The notes under the pieces are model-generated. The model was not told where the DNA came from. It made no database searches and saw only the letters and a list, made by a program, of their open reading frames with translations. Position numbers and translations under genes: made by a program. A stretch of 64,000 nt of DNA, from contig CM074861.1 in the NCBI GenBank assembly GCA_037501455.1, forward strand, positions 93,101,001-93,165,000. Direction: 5' to 3'. Below, in pieces: positions 21,837 to 32,100 of the stretch; the first letter of the stretch is position 1, and every line of letters begins with the position of its first letter. The DNA is from Lantana camara (lineage: Eukaryota; Streptophyta; Magnoliopsida; Lamiales; Verbenaceae).

Positions 21837-23478
21837 TGCTGATGGAAGTTGCTGAATCTATTACTCTCTCGAGTCTTAGGAGTTTCTCTTATCGGATTGG
21901 GTTTTTTGAGAAGTGCGGGATCGATGACGTTAACGATCTCGTCAATCGGTCGCGTGAGCTGTGTGAAGTGCTTTCTAGGCGTTGGGCCGACCAGAGTACG
22001 TTCTTCGGGCGAAAGTCCTGTTTGGTTGGTCGACTGGGTTCTGCCTTCCTGCCTTGGGTCGGACTACGCTGAGAATTCTCGAGCTCTTCGAGCTGCATCC
22101 AATCCCAGGCAGCTGCTTGGATGTCGGCCAAATTTTGGGGCTTTTGTAGGAAAATATACCGAGCACATTCATTGTTGATCAGGGCTTTGTGGATAATCGG
22201 CTTCAATAGATTGATGCTTGGTTCCTCCGTTCTAACCACTGCTTGCGAAAAGCGAGTGAAGAAGTCTCTAAGGGATTCATGAGGACCTTGCCTAATGGTG
22301 TACAGGTAGGTCAGAGGGAGTTTGTCTCCCTTCATGGCGGAGAATTGGGTCGTAAACCGCTTGATGAGGGCCTTGTACGTAGGTATGAATCGAGGAGAAA
22401 GTCTCGAGAACCATTTCAGAGCAGGCCCATCGAGGGTGGTAACAAAAATCTTGGCCCAGATGGATGGGGAATAGCCGAACATGCTGAGCTACATCTCGAG
22501 CCACGACACGTGTTTTTCTGGGTCGGTCGATTCGTTATATGTGGGCAGGCCGGTCGGAATCTTTTCATCAGTGGTTGTTTCGATGATCGCATTGCAGAAG
22601 GGGGATTGAGCTTTCCTATCACTGCGGTATCTCTACGGTCGCGACATATGTTAGGTCGATGGCATATGCCGAGGGGATCTGGATCGATCACGCCTGGGAG
22701 AGCGAGACTGGATGGGAGAGCGGCTATAGGATCCCTGGCTCTCTCCGTGATATCGGTTGTCCTATCGACTGAGAAGTGGTGGGATTTGGCTCCTCAGATC
22801 ATCCGACCTTACGATGTGTCCCCTATTGGATCTCCTGATTTGATTTGGTCGATCGTGGGGTCCAAGTCGGTCGAAGATCCCGCTCGAGCCATGGCGAGAA
22901 ACATCATTTTGATGGGTGCCATGTTCCCTTCTTGACTCAGACCGTCGAGGGTTATCATTCCTCCTTCGGGACTGTGAGGGTCGAGACTTTTGTTGGGAAA
23001 CCTCTCGACCCTGGCGATCAGCGGCCCTGTGTATGTGGGTGTCCGTGGGGGTCCTAGAGTCGACCTCATCCTCCAGTCGAAAGGATAGTCGCTCTTGAAC
23101 CAGCCTTCTGGCTCTCCCTTGTGCCGGTAGTGGTTGATATTGGGGCTGGTGGTGTGTAGGTTGTCCGATCCTTGCCCAATATCCTACAGGTTGTTGATAC
23201 AGCACCGGTTGGATGTATCCGGGATGATTAACCATAGGCTGGACGACTTCAACGGGTTGAGTTTGAGGACACTCCGGCATACGTGGTTCTCTCCCTTCAG
23301 CACCAGTAGCTATTGCTTCATCCTGACACGTCTTTTGGTACTTGTCCAACTCGGGCGTTGAGTAGACCAGTTGGGGCGGGATGACGGTTGGTGCAACCAC
23401 TTGTATAGGGAATTGGGGAATGATTTCTTGCCCATTTTCGTCGAAAAGGCCAGTGCTAGTGAGATTCCGAGTAGTCAT
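21837..23478 (-). pseudogene. gag of element A
   Basis: Minus strand. The likely start is the ATG at 23478 (MTTRNLTSTGLFDENGQEI), just inside the primer site; an upstream in-frame ATG at 23565 lies within the LTR and is less likely. The N-terminal part (to 22762) is Pro/Gln- and Arg-rich. A frame change and a TAG near 22492 precede the gag core (IWAKIFVTTLDGPALKWFSRL, FTTQFSA, QGPHESLRDFFTRFSQAV), open to 21889. The core is the Retrotrans_gag domain that forms the capsid. Confidence 0.85.
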
Positions 23479-23502
23479 ATCTGATAGCTTATCGTTGCGT
23501 TT

Positions 23503-23520
23503 TTCCCATAGAAGGCGCCA
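23503..23520 (-). other. Primer binding site of element A
   Basis: On the minus strand TGGCGCCTTCTATGGGAA starts two bases inside the LTR end. TGG pairs with a tRNA CCA end; TGGCGCC-type sites are usual for Tat elements. The tRNA species was not assigned. Confidence 0.8.
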
Positions 23521-23522
23521 AA

Positions 23523-24040
23523 TGATCGAGCCAAATCTCCGCTTGCTATTGGACAGAGAAATCATGCTACGATCACTCTATTTGTTGATTGGGGAATCGC
23601 CGCCTGACTGCTCGAAATCTACGAGGGTCGAAGGAAAGGTGCTCGAGACCAACTCGAGGAAGGAGGGGGTGAGACCCGGGTTGGCACTCCGACGCTCAAG
23701 TCAGGATCGAGTGATATGAGTCGAATGATTGAGCGGTAAAAGAGGTAGGTGAGAAAACTTACTGTGCAATAAATAAGGAGGTTATATATATATAGTGAAG
23801 AGAGAGAAGTAACCGTCTCGACGTGTCGGTGCTGGGAGCTGACAGGTGCCTCATTATCGCCTTGCATTTAATGCATGGTCGGCCACTCAATTGTAAGTAA
23901 GATAGTGGAATGGCGTGTGGCGGGTCGAGGGGTCTGACCCGAGCAAATTGGTCGGAGAGCCTGACTCTGGGTCAAGGACTAAGGCAGTAAAATTGTGGGT
24001 GGTAACTGGAAGACCGACCTGATGATCGAGGAGCATCCTT
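23523..24040 (-). repeat. 5' LTR of element A, truncated
   Basis: Matches 13369-13885 from TGATCGAGCC onward. The match stops after GAGGAGCA.CCTT at about 24040, about 60 bases short of the terminus present in the other LTR. A deletion or later event removed the outer end and the flank. Confidence 0.9.
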
Positions 24041-24372
24041 TGAAAATTAAATATCATGAAATTTGTTCGTATACGTCACAACTAAATGACCTTATTAATA
24101 TCTACGTGCTTTTGTTAAATTATTACTTAGACAAATTGTAAAGCATGGCTTTAAATGTCCCAGGAAACTTTTCTTGAATCTAAATAATTTTCATACACAT
24201 ACATGATTTATGTTGTAGATTAATATTTATTAAATCATAATTATGTAATTGAGGATATGTAAAAATCTACTCTGATCAGTTCTATTAGGACAAGCAATAT
24301 AATGATTTGATGAGATACTTTTTCTGCTCGGATATACTAAAGCGAATGTTAGATAATATATTTTATTTTATT

Positions 24373-24602
24373 TCGGATCCTGATTGATTAGGGCGAGCAC
24401 TTACTTCAGATCTCGACGGATTAAGACAAGACAATTAATTCGGATCTCGATCAGCTAGACAAACAATACTTCGGTTCCCAATCGCTAGGGCAAGTATCTG
24501 TTTTTGATCACGATGTATTAGAGAAAGTATTTGTTTTAGATATAATCGTATAGGGCAAGTATTTATTTCGGATCGCAATTCGTTAGGGCAAACATGATAC
24601 GA
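24373..24602. repeat. Degenerate 33-bp tandem repeat, about 7 units
   Basis: GGATC-type cores recur at 24375, 24408, 24442, 24473, 24505, 24538 and 24570, a 31-34 base period. A typical unit is TTCGGATCnCGATnn followed by TTAGGGCAAGTATTT. Units differ at many positions, so the array is old. Confidence 0.85.
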
Positions 24603-24728
24603 GCTAACAAGAAAAATGATAAATTTGAGCAGAAAAGTTTTAGCATTTTTTATTGGTATATAATTTGAGCCAGTGAATTATTTTAATTTTTATTCTCTGA
24701 CTTCGACTCGAATTAAAAGATTGAGGGG

Positions 24729-24733
24729 GAAAT
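24729..24733. repeat. Left target site duplication of element B
   Basis: GAAAT directly before LTR start 24734; partner GAAGT at 37290-37294 after the right LTR. One mismatch in five. Confidence 0.8.
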
Positions 24734-25562
24734 TGATGGGTTCTGAATATGGGTTATAGAGTTCGATCACTTTAGAATTTGTTTAAGAGGGGAAAGCCAG
24801 TTGAAGTTCGCCGGAAAATATGGGGGTTCTACCTGCTAGGACAAACACACAGACAAAGTCAGAAGGCCAAGCTGGGGGAACTGGGGGTGATTCCCAGTTT
24901 GGCTCTCCGACGCTCAAGTCAGATGACGATCTGAAAGAGAAAATGTAAGCTGAGGAAGTTACTGTAATGGAGGTTGCTTACAGAGATGGAGATGAAGAAT
25001 CCTATTTATAGTTGAGGGTCAGGGAACCTTTAGTCATTTGCATCGTGTGGTCCTAGCCGAATGTTACCCTAACACGTGGAGTTACGAGAGAAACCTAGGA
25101 GGAATATTCTCTGCAAAAGCTGGTGAAAGGTGATGTTGGCAACAGTGGTAGGTGCGCGGGCATGTACGATGTGTCAGAGAGCCGTTTGGGGAGTTGGTAA
25201 CGAGGGCTGGAGAGCACGCTCGTTGTCAACTAAAGCCTTGGTAGCCAAGGAATCCGTTAGGGGATGAGGGTCAGGGCTTGTGTAACGAATTGGAGCGGAA
25301 GCCTCCTTGAGGGAGTGTAGCGCTCGAAGAGGGCTTCTCTTGGTTGATTGGAATGTTGGCCATGTAGCGGGAATGGCGCTCATGAGAGAGCGGTCACGTT
25401 GATCATGTGTATACGTAATAGAGTTGACGCGTGTCTTTGAAGAATGCTGGCCCTTGGAGGGTTTCAGTGCTCTTGCATGACTACCGTAATCGCAGGACAG
25501 GTCTCGTCATCTTTGAAGTGCCACGTGTCCAAACGTGGGACGAGCGCATTTTGACCCCATCA
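24734..25562 (-). repeat. 3' LTR of element B
   Basis: TGATGGGTTC...ACCCCATCA, 829 bases. It is nearly identical to 36458-37289, so insertion is more recent than for the decayed copia elements. The minus-strand polypurine tract (AATTGGGGGGCAAAA) abuts it at 25563-25577. Confidence 0.95.
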
Positions 25563-25578
25563 TTTTGCCCCCCAATTC
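25563..25578 (-). other. Polypurine tract of element B
   Basis: The minus strand reads GAATTGGGGGGCAAAA directly before the LTR start TGATGGGG. Confidence 0.88.
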
Positions 25579-25901
25579 TGTAGCCCTTAGTGATAAGGGC
25601 TGTAGAATTTTATCCAATGCAATCCATCGTGCGTGTCGCTCGTATGAGGCTTTGCGTGTTGAGCAATTATCTTTCTGATCACGCCATTAATGTGGTCCTT
25701 TCGTCTGACCGCTTGTAACATCCAAGAATTAATTGCAGTCCTTTCTTCTGACCATTTGGAGCGTCTAAGCATTAAATGCTGATGCGCGTGAGGCGCGTGA
25801 GTCTTGGGAAGTACGTGACGGTTCCATAAAGTGAACAGTTTCCTAGGCGGGAAATGATTACGATTTTGAATTTTTGCCAGAATCGTACCAACTTCCACCC
25901 C

Positions 25902-25909
25902 TATAAATA
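25902..25909 (+). promoter_or_regulatory. TATA box of antisense gene B
   Basis: TATAAATA on the plus strand, 340 bases inside the LTR and 291 bases upstream of the ATG at 26193. The same box in element A lies at 14070. It suggests a dedicated antisense promoter in the internal region. Confidence 0.68.
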
Positions 25910-26037
25910 AGGGATTCTGCATCCTTTCCATCTTTTACGCGAACAAATCTTCAAAACATCCTTTTGCAGAAAAACTCTTTGCATTCCAGTTTCAGAGCAT
26001 CCCAAATCTTCCTTCAAGCTTTCCCAGAAATTTCAAG

Positions 26038-26185
26038 GTAATCTCCGATGAAACTTTCTAACTTTGCTAACCTTAGAATCGTAATTAGGATTCAACAACT
26101 CCTTAGACTTCTATCTTCCAGAAATCCCCAATTTTGTTCGAAAATCTTCCTCTCTCAAAATCACCATATCCTTCTCAAATTCCAG
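26038..26185 (+). other. Probable 5' UTR intron of antisense gene B
   Basis: TTTCAAG|GTAATC at 26038 and AAATTCCAG|C at 26185, ending 7 bases before ATG 26193. A similar intron is predicted in element A. Inference from splice consensus and conservation. Confidence 0.6.
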
Positions 26186-26192
26186 CATCACT

Positions 26193-27311
26193 ATGGCCGA
26201 ACATCACGTAGAAGAATTTACCCGTGAAGTTGAAGAGATGGCCGTCCATAATTCATCTCCTCCGGATTCCCCTAGAGACGAAGAGTTAGGCGCGGTCGTG
26301 ATGGCCATGGATGAGAGGAACCCAGGTGGGGTAGAGCACATCTTTGAAGAGATGAACTTAGTGATGGAGGCGGAGAGGCAGGGGGTGACTCTCCCGATAA
26401 CTGAGAGTGCGACTCACCCTCATCGCCATACAGTGACGGTGGCCATTGCAGCCCCGGCGCTGGAAACTGAAGAAGCAGCGGGGCGCTCCGAAAGAGCCCG
26501 TGACAAAGGCAAGGGCAAGAAAACCAAGAAAGCCAAAGGGCCCAACAAGGGTGAAGGCTCGGGCATGCAAGCGACCGACCGCACCCCAGATGAAACTCCC
26601 AGTACAATAACTTTGGGAGAAGTGAAGACAATGTTGGCACCCATTTACTAGGATGAGCGCTTCACATGGAGGATCCCTGCTAGCCACGAGCATGCCAACC
26701 GTTCGGCTCCCGGTGAGATGGTGGTCTATATGGATGCTGTCAGTTCTGGGGGCCTGAGGTTCCCCATTCCAATCCCTGTGGCCCTTATTCTGAACCACTT
26801 GGGCCTCTGCCCCTCGCAAATTGTGCCCAACGGTCTCGCACTGTTAACGAGCTTCGTGATCCTCATGAGATGCGTCGATTACGAGCCCTACCTGCGGAAC
26901 TTTAATGCTCTTCTTCAAGTGGTCAGCTCGCCCCGCTCGTCACCTAAAGCGGGCTTCTTCTATTACATTCAAGCGAAGGCCCATTTGAAGTTAATTAACT
27001 CTCCCTCCACCACCTATGGCCCGAACTGGAAGGAGAAGTTCATTTTTGTCAGGGTCCCCACAGATGAAGGTTTTGGGGTGTCATCAGATTGGATCTCGCA
27101 TGGGAAGGGTTCACTTGTGAAGAACCGCCTGGAACCTGCCTTCCCAAAGGGTTGGGCCAAAGGCCTGGCGGAGGCGTTGAGGGACGAGGGTCACCTGATT
27201 CGTGCCAAGAACTGGATAGACGATGCGGAGCTTATGTTCCTTTGCGGTCTTACTAACGACCTGCATTACCTTGACAACCCTCCCGCTCGTGACTTGGAGA
27301 GAGACGGTTAG
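26193..27311 (+). pseudogene. Antisense gene B, first coding exon (Transposase_28-like)
   Basis: ATG 26193 opens an acidic N-terminal region followed by a Lys-rich run (KGKGKKTKKAKGPNKGEG). A single TAG at 26649-26651 interrupts the frame, which then continues unchanged. The folded domain spans about 26718-27311: GLRFPIPIPVALILNHLGLCPSQ, PNGLALLTSF, KAGFFYYIQAK and GPNWKEKFIFVR. It resembles the plant Transposase_28 family, annotated as putative gypsy-type transposon and of unknown activity. The frame ends at 27309-27311 next to a possible donor at 27307. Apart from the one nonsense change it is well preserved. Confidence 0.8.
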
Positions 27312-27435
27312 ATTTTAGGGCACTAACACGTAGATAGGAATGCTAACTTGTTTATTTCTGCACTTGTAACTTGCATATGGAGAAATTTGTCTAAGGGTTT
27401 TTAACCCTCGTTTCCACCTTCTTTACATGAGCAGC

Positions 27436-28082
27436 GATTTTAGAGATGGCCGGAGGAATCAGACACGCTGCCAGGTTTGCTAACGCCAACAGGTGTCAAG
27501 CCCAACAAGAGGAACAATAACGCCCCCGAGGCCGCGGAGCGGGCAGGGGGACACTCGTGGTGGCCAGCATGGCGCCAGCTCGAGTACGGCTCCCGGCGCT
27601 CAAACTCAATGAGGCCGAGGGGATAGCCGAGTGGCCAATGTGGAGAACAGGATTGTGGTGCGGCCACCTCCTGCGGCAGATTCGAGGGTGGCTGACCCTC
27701 GTGCAATCAATCAAGTTAGGCCCCCAACTGATGCGGTGACTAGCGGGGCCCAATCGAGCCCTGACCGGCCTTCCTGTAAGAGGAAGAGGATGCCCGACAC
27801 CCTCACAATAACGGGCAAGGGAAAGCAAGTTGGTGAAGGCCCCAAGGGCGGCGGAGAAACTTCCTCTTCAGAGGAAGAGCATCTGTGGGAGTTCACCCGT
27901 CGAGGGGATAGGCACTTCTCCGGCTCTGCGGATGGGGGTGCGGTTCTGTTGAGGCCTGGGACACTCGCTCAGACTGTCAGCAAGAATTTGTACGACAAGG
28001 CCCAATTTACCGCCGACCATAGGCATTTGTACACTGAGTCCGTAGAGACGGAGGCCTATGATATGGTGCACGCCATAATCTC
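27436..28082 (+). pseudogene. Antisense gene B, middle exon
   Basis: Begins after a plausible acceptor (ATGAGCAG at about 27435) with MAGGIRHAARFANAN, matching the start of the middle exon in element A. A frame break near 27520-27630 is followed by an open stretch (MANVENRIVVRPPPAADSR from 27631). That stretch contains KRKRMP and a Ser/Glu-rich segment, ending HAIIS at a textbook donor GTAAGT (28083). No known domain. The region is probably a disordered linker. Exon borders on the left are uncertain. Confidence 0.62.
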
Positions 28083-28176
28083 CGTAAGTTCTCATTCCCT
28101 TGCAATTTCACTATCTCTGGTAGGTATTACTTTCCCCCATTCTTGCTAACACTTTCATTTTTTCGAGCCCGGGCAG
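28083..28176 (+). other. Intron of antisense gene B (94 bases)
   Basis: Donor CTCC|GTAAGT at 28083 and acceptor CCGGGCAG|C at 28176, with a pyrimidine-rich stretch before it. Removal joins the two exons in phase 0 and keeps the frame open through the last exon. Element A has GTAAGT at the equivalent place (16241). Confidence 0.8.
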
Positions 28177-29124
28177 CAAGTACTCCCGAGGGCCAAAAAT
28201 ATTCAAATGCGCGCCTCAGTTTATGCTGATCGAAAAGCCAAGTACAAGAAAATGGCGTGCGTGAATGATCCCGCTCAAATCCAAGTGGAGCTGGACACTG
28301 AGAAGGCCAAGTACGAATCCCTCAAAGAAGTGTATAGAAAAATGGAGGACGAGATGAAGAAGCTACAGGGTGACTTTGCGAGCGCGGAGAACGCTCGGAG
28401 TAGTTTGAGCGACCAGTTGGCCCAACTTGGTGAGGGTTATAAGAAGCTTGAGGCCGAGCGTGACGGCTGGAGAACGAGGGCTCAAGAGGCAGAAAGGAAA
28501 TTCACTGATACCATGAACGAATGGCCTCAAATCCTTGAGCGAGCAAACAAGGAGGCGCTCGTCAAGTTCTGTCATTCCAAAGCCTTCAACTTCGCAGCCT
28601 CTCTGCACTGCTTAGACGAGGCTCAAAAGGCCTTCAACTTGGCCATTGAGCAAGGTATTTACAAAGGTCTGATAGATCCGGCCATGCGCGGGGCGGAAGG
28701 CACGGGGCTCGTGTTCAATGAGCGAGGCGAAAAGGATGACGAAGATCCTGAGGATCCTGAGGCCAACATTGCTGAGCCGGACTATAATTTTCTGGTTGAC
28801 CTTATCCAGAATGAGTACGTTGCGGCCCATCCTCTGAAAGGAGCCTCCCAAGCGCCACTAGATAACGCTCCTGTAAACGAGCCCCAAGCGCCTGCAGCAG
28901 AGAATGCTCCTGTTCCAGCTATTGAAAACGTCCCGGCTCCCGCCAACAATGCCAACGATCCCAACGCTCCACAAGGGCCTGCCAACAACGATCCTGAGCC
29001 TCCAGTGGCCCAACACCAAGGAGAGAATGCTCCTCCTGCACAAGAGCCAGTTGGTCCAGTTCATGGTCCTGTGGCCCAAAACATTTTGGTGATCTTGGAT
29101 GAAGATGTGGCTCCTGCGGCTTAA
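28177..29124 (+). CDS. Antisense gene B, last exon (coiled coil, Pro/Asn-rich tail)
   Basis: Open to TAA 29122-29124 from the acceptor at 28176. Order of features: a coiled coil of roughly 80 residues (QVELDTEKAKYESLKEVYRK, MKKLQGDFAS, AQLGEGYKKLEAERDGW); a conserved block shared with element A (FCHSKAFNFAAS, QKAFNLAIEQGIYKG); an acidic segment (DDEDPEDPEA); and a low-complexity Ala/Pro/Asn tail with repeated ENAP-like units. No enzymatic motif is visible. A structural or RNA/protein-binding accessory role is possible but is only inference. This exon is undamaged. Confidence 0.75.
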   Translation, partial: QVLPRAKNIQMRASVYADRKAKYKKMACVNDPAQIQVELDTEKAKYESLKEVYRKMEDEMKKLQGDFASAENARSSLSDQLAQLGEGYKKLEAERDGWRTRAQEAERKFTDTMNEWPQILERANKEALVKFCHSKAFNFAASLHCLDEAQKAFNLAIEQGIYKGLIDPAMRGAEGTGLVFNERGEKDDEDPEDPEANIAEPDYNFLVDLIQNEYVAAHPLKGASQAPLDNAPVNEPQAPAAENAPVPAIENVPAPANNANDPNAPQGPANNDPEPPVAQHQGENAPPAQEPVGPVHGPVAQNILVILDEDVAPAA

Positions 29125-30198
29125 GGCTCCTCTCCTTTCGCTTTTCTTACAACTCTTACTGTTTCCGTTTAGGGTTTCCCCCTTTTGTAATAACGCTTAT
29201 GGGCCTTTGAGCCCTTATTTTGTAATATCTGGCGTAGAGCCTCAATCAAATGAAATTCCTTCTTTTCATAATGCTGTCTTAGGCCGTTTTTCTTGAATTC
29301 GGAATTTTACTTGGCGCTTACTGTGAACAAGTCTTGTCGTAATAAGATTGTGTGTAACATGCTTAGTAAAATTGCATTACTCTGATAGGCCTTTGATACT
29401 TAGAAGATTTTGTTAAATCTTGTAAAACTTGAAAAATTTTACTAAGTCTTGAGTAATCGTGAGGGTCTTATTGTGAGGTTGCCCCCATCCAAGACTTGAG
29501 TAAATTTTTGCTTTTATACTTAGGGAGATTTTGCTAAGTCCTGAGTGATTATGAGGGTCTTACTGAGAGACTGCCCTCGTTCAAGACTTGCGGAATTCCT
29601 TCTTAACCTTGGGAAATTTTGCTAAGCCTTGAGTGATTACGAGGGTCTTACTGAGAGACTGCCCTCGTTCAAGACTTGCGGAATTCCTTCTTAACCTTGG
29701 GAAATTTTGCTAAGTCTTGAGTGATTACAAGGGTCTTACTGAGAGACTGCCCTCATTCAAGACTTGTGAAATTTCTTCCGAATGACACTGCCGTTAATCG
29801 AGCGCTACTGTGCCTGTTCACATTCCAGAGTGTGCCAGCGATCCCGTTTTCGAGCGCAAGGCGTTGTGACCAACTGCCAAGGCCTACTAGGATTTTCCTC
29901 GTATTTCTCTTCCCATTCAATAGGTTAGTTGTGAGCGTTACCAATCTATCCTTATGAGGGCGTCCCCCCACGTGGAGTAGAGTGCTGGCAAGTGTAACCT
30001 ATGTGTAATAACAATGTATGTATTGGAATGGACTGGTAACCACGTTCGTAGAGACGAGGGACGTGGGTCTTATCCATTCATGTAATTAAAAAAACAGAAG
30101 TACAAAGATTCTGAAAAGAATGTATTGCAATTTACTTGAAATTTGAAGTACATAGAACCCATGAACGGGGTTGTTACATCATCGTTTCTAGAGAGCTT
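29125..30198. other. Spacer between antisense gene and integrase of B
   Basis: No coding domain on either strand. It holds the 3' end of the antisense transcript (T-rich, with TGTAATA and TAATAACG stretches near 29190-29230), an 88-bp tandem array (29431-29785) and AT-rich sequence up to the integrase stop. Convergent transcription would overlap here. Confidence 0.7.
29431..29785. repeat. 88-bp tandem array in the 3' untranslated region of element B
   Basis: Unit starts at 29431, 29523, 29611 and 29699 (spacings 92, 88, 88), each beginning with a variant of GGGAAATTTTGCTAAG and containing GAGGGTCTTACTGAGAGACT and TTCAAGACTTGCGG. The two central copies are almost identical. The 3' untranslated region of Tat/Ogre elements is known to grow such arrays, which can seed satellite DNA. 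Confidence 0.92.
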
Positions 30199-31500
30199 TT
30201 AAACATAAAACCGCCGGAGGTTACATGCGTTCCAAGGGCGAGGCAAGCGCTCACCTTGAAGTGTCTCCAGGGTGTAAGTGTTGTTAGCTCTAATCTGGAT
30301 GACTTTGAACGGACCCTCCCAGTTGGGGTCCAATTTCCCCACATGTTTGGACACTTCCACTTTCTTCAAAACCAAATCTCCCAACTGGAAAGTCCTTTCT
30401 CGTACACGCTTGTTGTACTGTTGTGCCACAATTGCTTTATATATGTGTATTTTAGCCCAGGCCTTGTCTCTTCTTTCCTCCAATAGGTCCAACTCCAGGC
30501 TTCTGTTATCTTCATTAAGCTGAGGCTCGAAATAAGCTACACGAGCGGATTCATTTACAATCTCAGCTGGTATCATTGCTTCTGACCCATACACGAGCGC
30601 GAAAGGCGTCTCGCCAGTGGCCGCTCGTGGAGTTGTGCGATAAGCCCAAAGTGCCCCTTGCAATTCTTCTGCCAATTCACTCTTTTTGCTCTCTAGCATT
30701 GTTTTCAGATGTTGCAAAATGACCCTGTTGGTAACTTCCGCCTATCCATAGGCTTGGGGGTGGCCCACGGAGGTAAAGCGCTGTTCAATCCCCAACTCTG
30801 AACACCACTCCCGGGTGTCAGCTGCTATGAATTGGGATCCATTGTCTGAAATAAGCACCCTTGGAATGCCATATTTGCATATGATGTTCTTCCAAATGAA
30901 GTCTCTTACCACCCTGAAGGTGATTTTTGCTACGGCTTCGGCCTCGGCCCATTTGGTAAAATAATCGACAGCTAAAATGACAAACTTCTTCTGTCCAACC
31001 GCGATGGGCAAGGGGCCAACAATATCAATTCCCCACTGGTCAAAGGGCCAGGAGACATCTATAGGGATCATCTGAGCGGCTGGCAGTTGAGGGAGATTGG
31101 AATGGAATTGGCACTTAGGGCACTTTCTAGAAAACTCACTGGCGTCTTGGAGAACTGTGGGCCGATAAAACCCACTTCTCAGAATTTTCTTAGCCAGGAT
31201 ACGCCCTCCTGAATGATTTCCACAGCTCCCGTTGTGAATAAGTTCGAGCGTTTCCTTTGCCTGCGAGGGCCTTAGACATCTCATCGGTGGCCCCTGAAAT
31301 GACTTCTTGAACAGCCTTCCTTCAGAGTCTATAGAAAATCGAGGGGCCTTATTTCTAATTTTTCGAGCCTCTACCTTGTCAGTGGGACAAACCCCATCTT
31401 TAAGAAATCTGATAATATCATCAAGCCAACATGGCTCATGCGGATCAATCATAGCGACCACCTCCCTGGCAATTCTCTCCTTGATCAAAGGCTCTTCCGT
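30199..31500 (-). pseudogene. Integrase of element B
   Basis: Minus strand. Zinc finger (HNGSCGNHSGG with His residues; CPKCQFH), then the core with WGIDIVGPLP (first aspartate), ISDNGSQF (second), and the expected glutamate region right after an in-frame TAG at 30742-30744 (following SVGHPQAYG). This TAG is probably a CAG glutamine codon changed by one transition. The frame continues unchanged at 30717 with LWAYRTTPRAATGETPFALV, LGDLVLKKVEVSKHVGKL and the C-terminal PRPWNACNLRRFYV, ending at 30199. Apart from the nonsense codon the domain looks complete. Confidence 0.93.
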
Positions 31501-32100
31501 TCTAAGGAATGTGAGCGAACGCTCAGAAGTGCCTTCTAATGCCGAAGTAAATTTAGATAGAGCTTCGGTACGCTCGTTCTCTGCTCGTGGAACTTGAAGT
31601 AGATGGAATTCTTTAAACTTCCCAATGATCTCCCTGGCTTTGTTCAAGTACTGCACCATGGTGGTTTCTCGAGCCTCATATGTTCCCTCAATCTGGCTCG
31701 CAATTAACTATGAATCAACATAAGCAGTAATTCTGGAAGCTCCATTCTGAAAAGCAATTTCCAATCCTTGCACAAGGGCCTCATACTCTGCCTCATTATT
31801 GGTGACTTGAAAATCCAACCTGATTGCAAAGTCTAGCTCAATCCCATTGGGGTCTCTAAGGGCTATCCCTGCTCCTCCCCCTTGAGAGGTTGAGGAGCCA
31901 TCCGTGTGCAGGACCCATAACCCCTCGTTCTCCTGGGCAGCAGGTTCTAACCCGAAACGTTCAACCAGCAGATCTGCTACCACCTGCGCTTGTATAGCTG
32001 GTCTGGGCTTGAAGCTTAAGTCAAACTGACTCAACTCAATAGCCCATTTTATCAATCTTCCCGACACGTCCGGTTTGGACAACACTTGTTTCAAGGGCTG
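31501..32100 (-). pseudogene. Second (archaeal-type) RNase H of element B
   Basis: Minus strand. Motifs: WVLHTDGSSTSQGGGAGIAL (catalytic aspartate), VTNNEAEYEALVQGLEIA (glutamate), ITAYVDS followed by a TAG at 31708-31710 where glutamine is expected, then EARETTMVQYLNKAREII and VPRAENERTEALSKF. This extra RNase H upstream of integrase is the diagnostic feature of Tat-lineage elements. All acidic motif residues I can see are present; only the nonsense codon breaks it. Confidence 0.9.

Larger units (their letters stand above)
13369..24040 (-). mobile_element. Tat-lineage Ty3/gypsy element A with antisense gene
   Basis: A minus-strand gypsy element. From right to left: truncated 5' LTR, TGGCGCC-type primer site, gag, protease, RT, RNase H, a second RNase H, integrase, an opposite-strand gene, polypurine tract, 3' LTR. 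The dual RNase H and an extra antisense ORF between pol and 3' LTR are hallmarks of the Tat/Ogre lineage. All coding regions are frameshifted. The right end breaks off inside the LTR at about 24040, so about 60 bases of LTR and one target duplication are lost. Confidence 0.9.
24041..24733. other. Remnant 3' region of an older copia-like element
   Basis: AT-rich, non-coding. It holds a 33-bp tandem array (24373-24602) and ends in a polypurine-like stretch GATTGAGGGGGAAAT where element B is inserted. Joined to the right flank of B (37290 on), the sequence reads polypurine tract followed by TGTTAGGACC, a copia-style LTR start. So this looks like the 3' untranslated end of a copia element. It may belong to the copia at 943-4698, but that is inference. 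Confidence 0.6.

Noticed and set aside
22243..22935. 230-codon plus-strand frame inside element A
   Set aside because: It is the antisense shadow of gag; no domain is visible and the minus strand reads a clear gag core.
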